This document shows, piece by piece, positions 61,780 to 64,000 of a stretch of 64,000 nucleotides of DNA. The DNA is taken from positions 1,116,001-1,180,000 of the forward strand of contig CAVPPH010000001.1 in the NCBI GenBank assembly GCA_963707275.1, given 5' to 3'. The first letter of the stretch is position 1. Each line of letters begins with the position of its first letter. This DNA is from JACKBK01 sp963707275. GTDB taxonomy: Bacteria > Chloroflexota > Anaerolineae > JAAEKA01. A program made the translations under genes and the position numbers. A model generated the notes under the pieces. That model searched no databases, was not told where the DNA came from, and worked only from the letters and a program-made list of their open reading frames with translations.

Positions 61780-63186
61780 CTACGGTAGCCACGCGGCGCG
61801 GGTGATGCGACACTCCGGACAGGTCAGCGCCAGCCCCTGGATTGCGCCGCTTTCGACATCGACTGCCAACATGGTTTGCTCTTGCACCATCAGCAGATAG
61901 CGCTGCGCGGCGTCGCCGGTCACCGGCGCCCATGCAATTCCGTCCATGCGATCATACGCGCCCGGCAGGTCGGTCCATTCGCGGCTCTCCACCGGACTAA
62001 CCTGCACGACAACCCGGCCGTCAGAAGGGACCACACGTGCGTCCAGCACACCGTCGGGCGACTTGACAATGCCCAGCAGCCCCTCGTCGTCGGCCAGCCA
62101 CAACTGTGTGGCCTTGCGCGAGCGCACCGGATGGCTCATGAGCGCGTACGTGTCCGGCGCGTCCGGCACACCGCGGACATAACGCAGCACATCGGCCGAC
62201 TGCCACTGCGGCGACCAGGCGGCGATTCTGTTGGCTGCTGCCACGCCCAGGTTGCGCTGGTAGACCTCGCTGAAATTAGCGATCTCGCCACTGCGCAGGA
62301 AGACCACAAATACGTCCTTGCGATCCCCCTGGCTGGGCGGAGTCACCGGCGGCTGGTAGGCGTCGAAAGCGATCTTCTCGCTGTCGGGCGACCAGACGGC
62401 ATGCTGCACGCTGGCCATCTGCGCAATGACCTGCACCTTGTCGCGGTCGCCGGTCCAGAGCGCCAGTGCGCTGGCATCGTCCACCGGGTAGACCAGCGCC
62501 AGCGTCTCGCCGTCGGGCGACCACGCCAGCTCGGCCACACCGGACACAGCAATGCTGGCCCGCAATGCCGGACTGCTGAGATCGTACATATCCAGCCTGT
62601 CACTCTGCGCTACTGCCAGCGATCTGCCACCTGGCGCAAGAGCCAGCATCAGCGGCGTCTCGGCCGCGCCTGCAAGGGTGGGCGACACCAAATCGGCCGC
62701 GGCAAGCTGGTCCAGCAGCGCCGTCGTCTGGCTGATCGGATTGGCGGCCAACAGGTAGCCATCGGAAGTTACTAGCGCACAAGTGCCCATCCGCGCAGTG
62801 CTGCACTGCCAGTCGCCCGGCGCGACAGAATCGGCTATCGAGGTCAGCTCGCCGCCGCTGTCCAGCAGCCAAAGCTGCTCAGCCGGGCCATCGCCGCGTG
62901 TCACGCCAAACACCACCCGACCAACCGGCGCCCTGCCGGCCGCGCTGGCAGCCAGTGGCGTCGCCGTCGGCAGCGGAGTCGCAGTTGGCGTAGATGTCAC
63001 AGTCGGGGTTGCCGTCGGTGTGCTGGCAGGCAAAGGTGTCGGCGTGTCGGTGGCAAAGAGCGCGAAGCCGCCCGGCGCCTCGCTCGCCGACACCACCGGG
63101 CCGGTAGCCGGTTGCGACTGGCAGCCAGCAACACTGAAACCCAGTGCTGCGGCGATCAGGAGCATAACCAATCGCGCTCGTCTCAT
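61780..63186 (-). CDS. lipoprotein with WD40/TolB-like propeller
   Basis: A 468-residue exported lipoprotein. The signal peptide ends in a lipobox (LGFSVAGCQS). A Pro/Thr linker (about residues 47-80: TPTPLPAST and TATPTVTSTP) leads to a propeller-like domain with blades such as LALAPGGRSLAVAQSDRL, ELAWSPDGETLALVYPVDD, HAVWSPDSEKIAFDAYQ and GIVKSPDGVLDARVV. WSPD repeats are typical of TolB/PD40-type propellers. A CPEC motif near the end may bind metal. It is intact. Its start overlaps the stop of hisE, though no histidine role is evident. Confidence 0.8.
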   Translation of the reverse strand: MRRARLVMLLIAAALGFSVAGCQSQPATGPVVSASEAPGGFALFATDTPTPLPASTPTATPTVTSTPTATPLPTATPLAASAAGRAPVGRVVFGVTRGDGPAEQLWLLDSGGELTSIADSVAPGDWQCSTARMGTCALVTSDGYLLAANPISQTTALLDQLAAADLVSPTLAGAAETPLMLALAPGGRSLAVAQSDRLDMYDLSSPALRASIAVSGVAELAWSPDGETLALVYPVDDASALALWTGDRDKVQVIAQMASVQHAVWSPDSEKIAFDAYQPPVTPPSQGDRKDVFVVFLRSGEIANFSEVYQRNLGVAAANRIAAWSPQWQSADVLRYVRGVPDAPDTYALMSHPVRSRKATQLWLADDEGLLGIVKSPDGVLDARVVPSDGRVVVQVSPVESREWTDLPGAYDRMDGIAWAPVTGDAAQRYLLMVQEQTMLAVDVESGAIQGLALTCPECRITRAAWLP

Positions 63187-63464
63187 TTGAAGCGGCGGGC
63201 CAGTTCCGCCTCCAGATCGCTGAACTGCATGTCGCGCGCCGCCAGCAGCACGAGATTGTGGTAGAACAAGTCGGCCATCTCATACAGCAGCCGCTCGTCA
63301 CCTTCACTGGCGGCCGCCAGAATCACCTCGACCAACTCCTCTCCGATCTTCTTCATGATCTCAAGCTGGCCGGTATCCAGCAGTTGCACCGTGTAGGAGC
63401 CGGCGGGCCGCTCGACCTTGCGCTGCTCGATAATCGTCCACAGGCTGCTCAATGCGTCACTCAT
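63183..63464 (-). CDS. hisE: phosphoribosyl-ATP diphosphatase
   Basis: HisE removes diphosphate from phosphoribosyl-ATP, the second step of histidine synthesis. The 93-residue protein is a single MazG-like helical domain: MSDALSSLWTIIEQRKVERPAGSYTVQLL, KKIGEELVEVILAA (metal Glu pair) and LLYEMADLFYHNLVLLA. It is intact. hisI precedes it by 5 bp, and the lipoprotein gene overlaps its stop by 4 bp. Confidence 0.96.
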   Translation of the reverse strand: MSDALSSLWTIIEQRKVERPAGSYTVQLLDTGQLEIMKKIGEELVEVILAAASEGDERLLYEMADLFYHNLVLLAARDMQFSDLEAELARRFK

Positions 63465-63469
63465 AGTGG

Positions 63470-63880
63470 TCAGTTGTCCTCCCCTTCAGCGGCTTCGGGC
63501 GACCACTGAAACAGCGGCTCGCCGGCCCGCCGCGAGCTGTCCGGATCGATCACGTCGTCGAAGGTCAGCGGGTTGAAGAAGCAGCTCGTGCTGCCGGTGT
63601 GGCAGGCCGGACCTCTGGGCACAACCCGCAGCAGCAGCGCGTCGCTGTCACAGTCGTAGCTCGCCGCGGACAACAGCATCGTATTGCCAGAAGTCGCACC
63701 CTTGTGCCACAGCTCGCCGCGGCTGCGGCTCCAGAAATGCACCTCGCCGGTCAGAAAGGTCTGGCGCAGCGCCGCTTCGTTGACCCAGCCCAGCATCAGC
63801 ACCTGGCCGGTCTCGCTGTCCTGCACGATAGCCGGCAGCAATCCCTGGTCGTTCCAGTTGAGTTCGTCGATGATTGTCAT
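63470..63880 (-). CDS. hisI: phosphoribosyl-AMP cyclohydrolase
   Basis: HisI opens the adenine ring of phosphoribosyl-AMP, the third step of histidine synthesis. Conserved parts are VQDSETGQVLMLGWVNEAAL, FWSRSRGELWHKGATSGN, the metal-binding DCDSDALLL and the zinc cysteines in ACHTGSTSCFFN. The 136-residue protein is intact and separate from hisE, which in many bacteria is fused. The start ATG at 63880 overlaps the stop of hisF. Confidence 0.96.
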   Translation of the reverse strand: MTIIDELNWNDQGLLPAIVQDSETGQVLMLGWVNEAALRQTFLTGEVHFWSRSRGELWHKGATSGNTMLLSAASYDCDSDALLLRVVPRGPACHTGSTSCFFNPLTFDDVIDPDSSRRAGEPLFQWSPEAAEGEDN

Positions 63881-64000
63881 GTTGCCTCCTGAGTGACCAG
63901 CCCCGGCGCACGCACCGGAATGCCGCGCCCGGCCAAATACGTCTTCAACTCGCCGATGCCAAGCTGACGAAAATGGAAAAGCGAGGCCGCCAGCACCGCG
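63877..64000 (-). CDS. hisF: imidazole glycerol phosphate synthase cyclase subunit (C-terminal end)
   Basis: Only the last 40 residues are inside the window. They read AVLAASLFHFRQLGIGELKTYLAGRGIPVRAPG, matching the conserved end of HisF (AASIFHF and the final helix). HisF makes imidazole glycerol phosphate and AICAR, and AICAR is a substrate of PurH at 31405. The stop overlaps the hisI start, as in a compact his operon. Confidence 0.85.
   Translation of the reverse strand, partial: AVLAASLFHFRQLGIGELKTYLAGRGIPVRAPGLVTQEAT

Overview
The window is high-GC bacterial DNA with close, strand-organised operons, many secreted or surface proteins, a SmpB-tmRNA pair, tandem C-terminal processing proteases and a fused DsbA/VKOR-style oxidative folding pair. 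This gene mix, the SMP-30/URO-D/FGGY sugar cluster and the ScyD/ScyE propeller suggest a member of the Chloroflexota (Caldilinea/Anaerolinea-like). That assignment is inference from gene content; no rRNA is present.

More than half of the conserved genes are split by single-base frameshifts. Where the family allows the original reading to be restored, nearly every one is a +1 insertion. I therefore join the fragments into whole genes and give the approximate shift sites. The pattern looks like insertion-biased sequence error rather than gene decay, because both sides of each break keep their conserved motifs.

Layout. 1-2.8 kb (mostly +): end of a DppB-like permease, small membrane proteins, a YfcE-like phosphodiesterase and a TIM-barrel isomerase. 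3-6.8 kb (-): a glycan operon (O-antigen-polymerase-like, GtrA, GT4, membrane protein). 7-8.3 kb (+): DsbA and VKOR. 8.4-14.1 kb (-): MTAP, CysQ-like phosphatase, tmRNA with promoter and terminator, smpB, and two S41 proteases. 14.1-15.0 kb: gene-free. 15-24 kb (-): a large secreted reprolysin-like metalloprotease with a dockerin-like tail, HflX, an aminotransferase, a degenerate M28 protein and Der. 24-27.4 kb (-): FAH-family hydrolase, HD protein, membrane-anchored methyltransferase, membrane protein. 27.6-33.8 kb (-): a 19-repeat FG-GAP surface protein lacking its N-terminus, purH, and a degenerate HAD protein. 34.2-35.4 kb (+): secreted ScyD/ScyE-like propeller. 35.6-39.4 kb (-): carB (with two low-complexity/palindromic insertions) and a HIT protein. 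39.5-57.6 kb (+): a large catabolic cluster. 57.6-64 kb (-): carA, purB, purA, a lipoprotein, hisE, hisI and the end of hisF.

The 18-kb catabolic cluster is the most notable system. It combines a fused E1 alpha-beta 2-oxo-acid (or acetoin) dehydrogenase, an E2 with two peripheral-subunit-binding motifs, a 3-keto-L-gulonate-6-phosphate-decarboxylase-like enzyme, an SDR, a ribose-type ABC importer with two different permeases, UlaE-like and UlaF-like epimerases, a URO-D-like protein, two FGGY kinases, a SorC regulator and an SMP-30 lactonase. It starts at a promoter overlapped by three TGTGA repeats spaced exactly 10 bp apart. The likely logic is lactone opening, uptake, oxidation, phosphorylation, decarboxylation and epimerisation into the pentose-phosphate pool, under SorC control. 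The substrate, and the roles of the dehydrogenase complex and URO-D protein, are unknown. The cluster lies on the opposite strand between carB and carA, which are usually neighbours.
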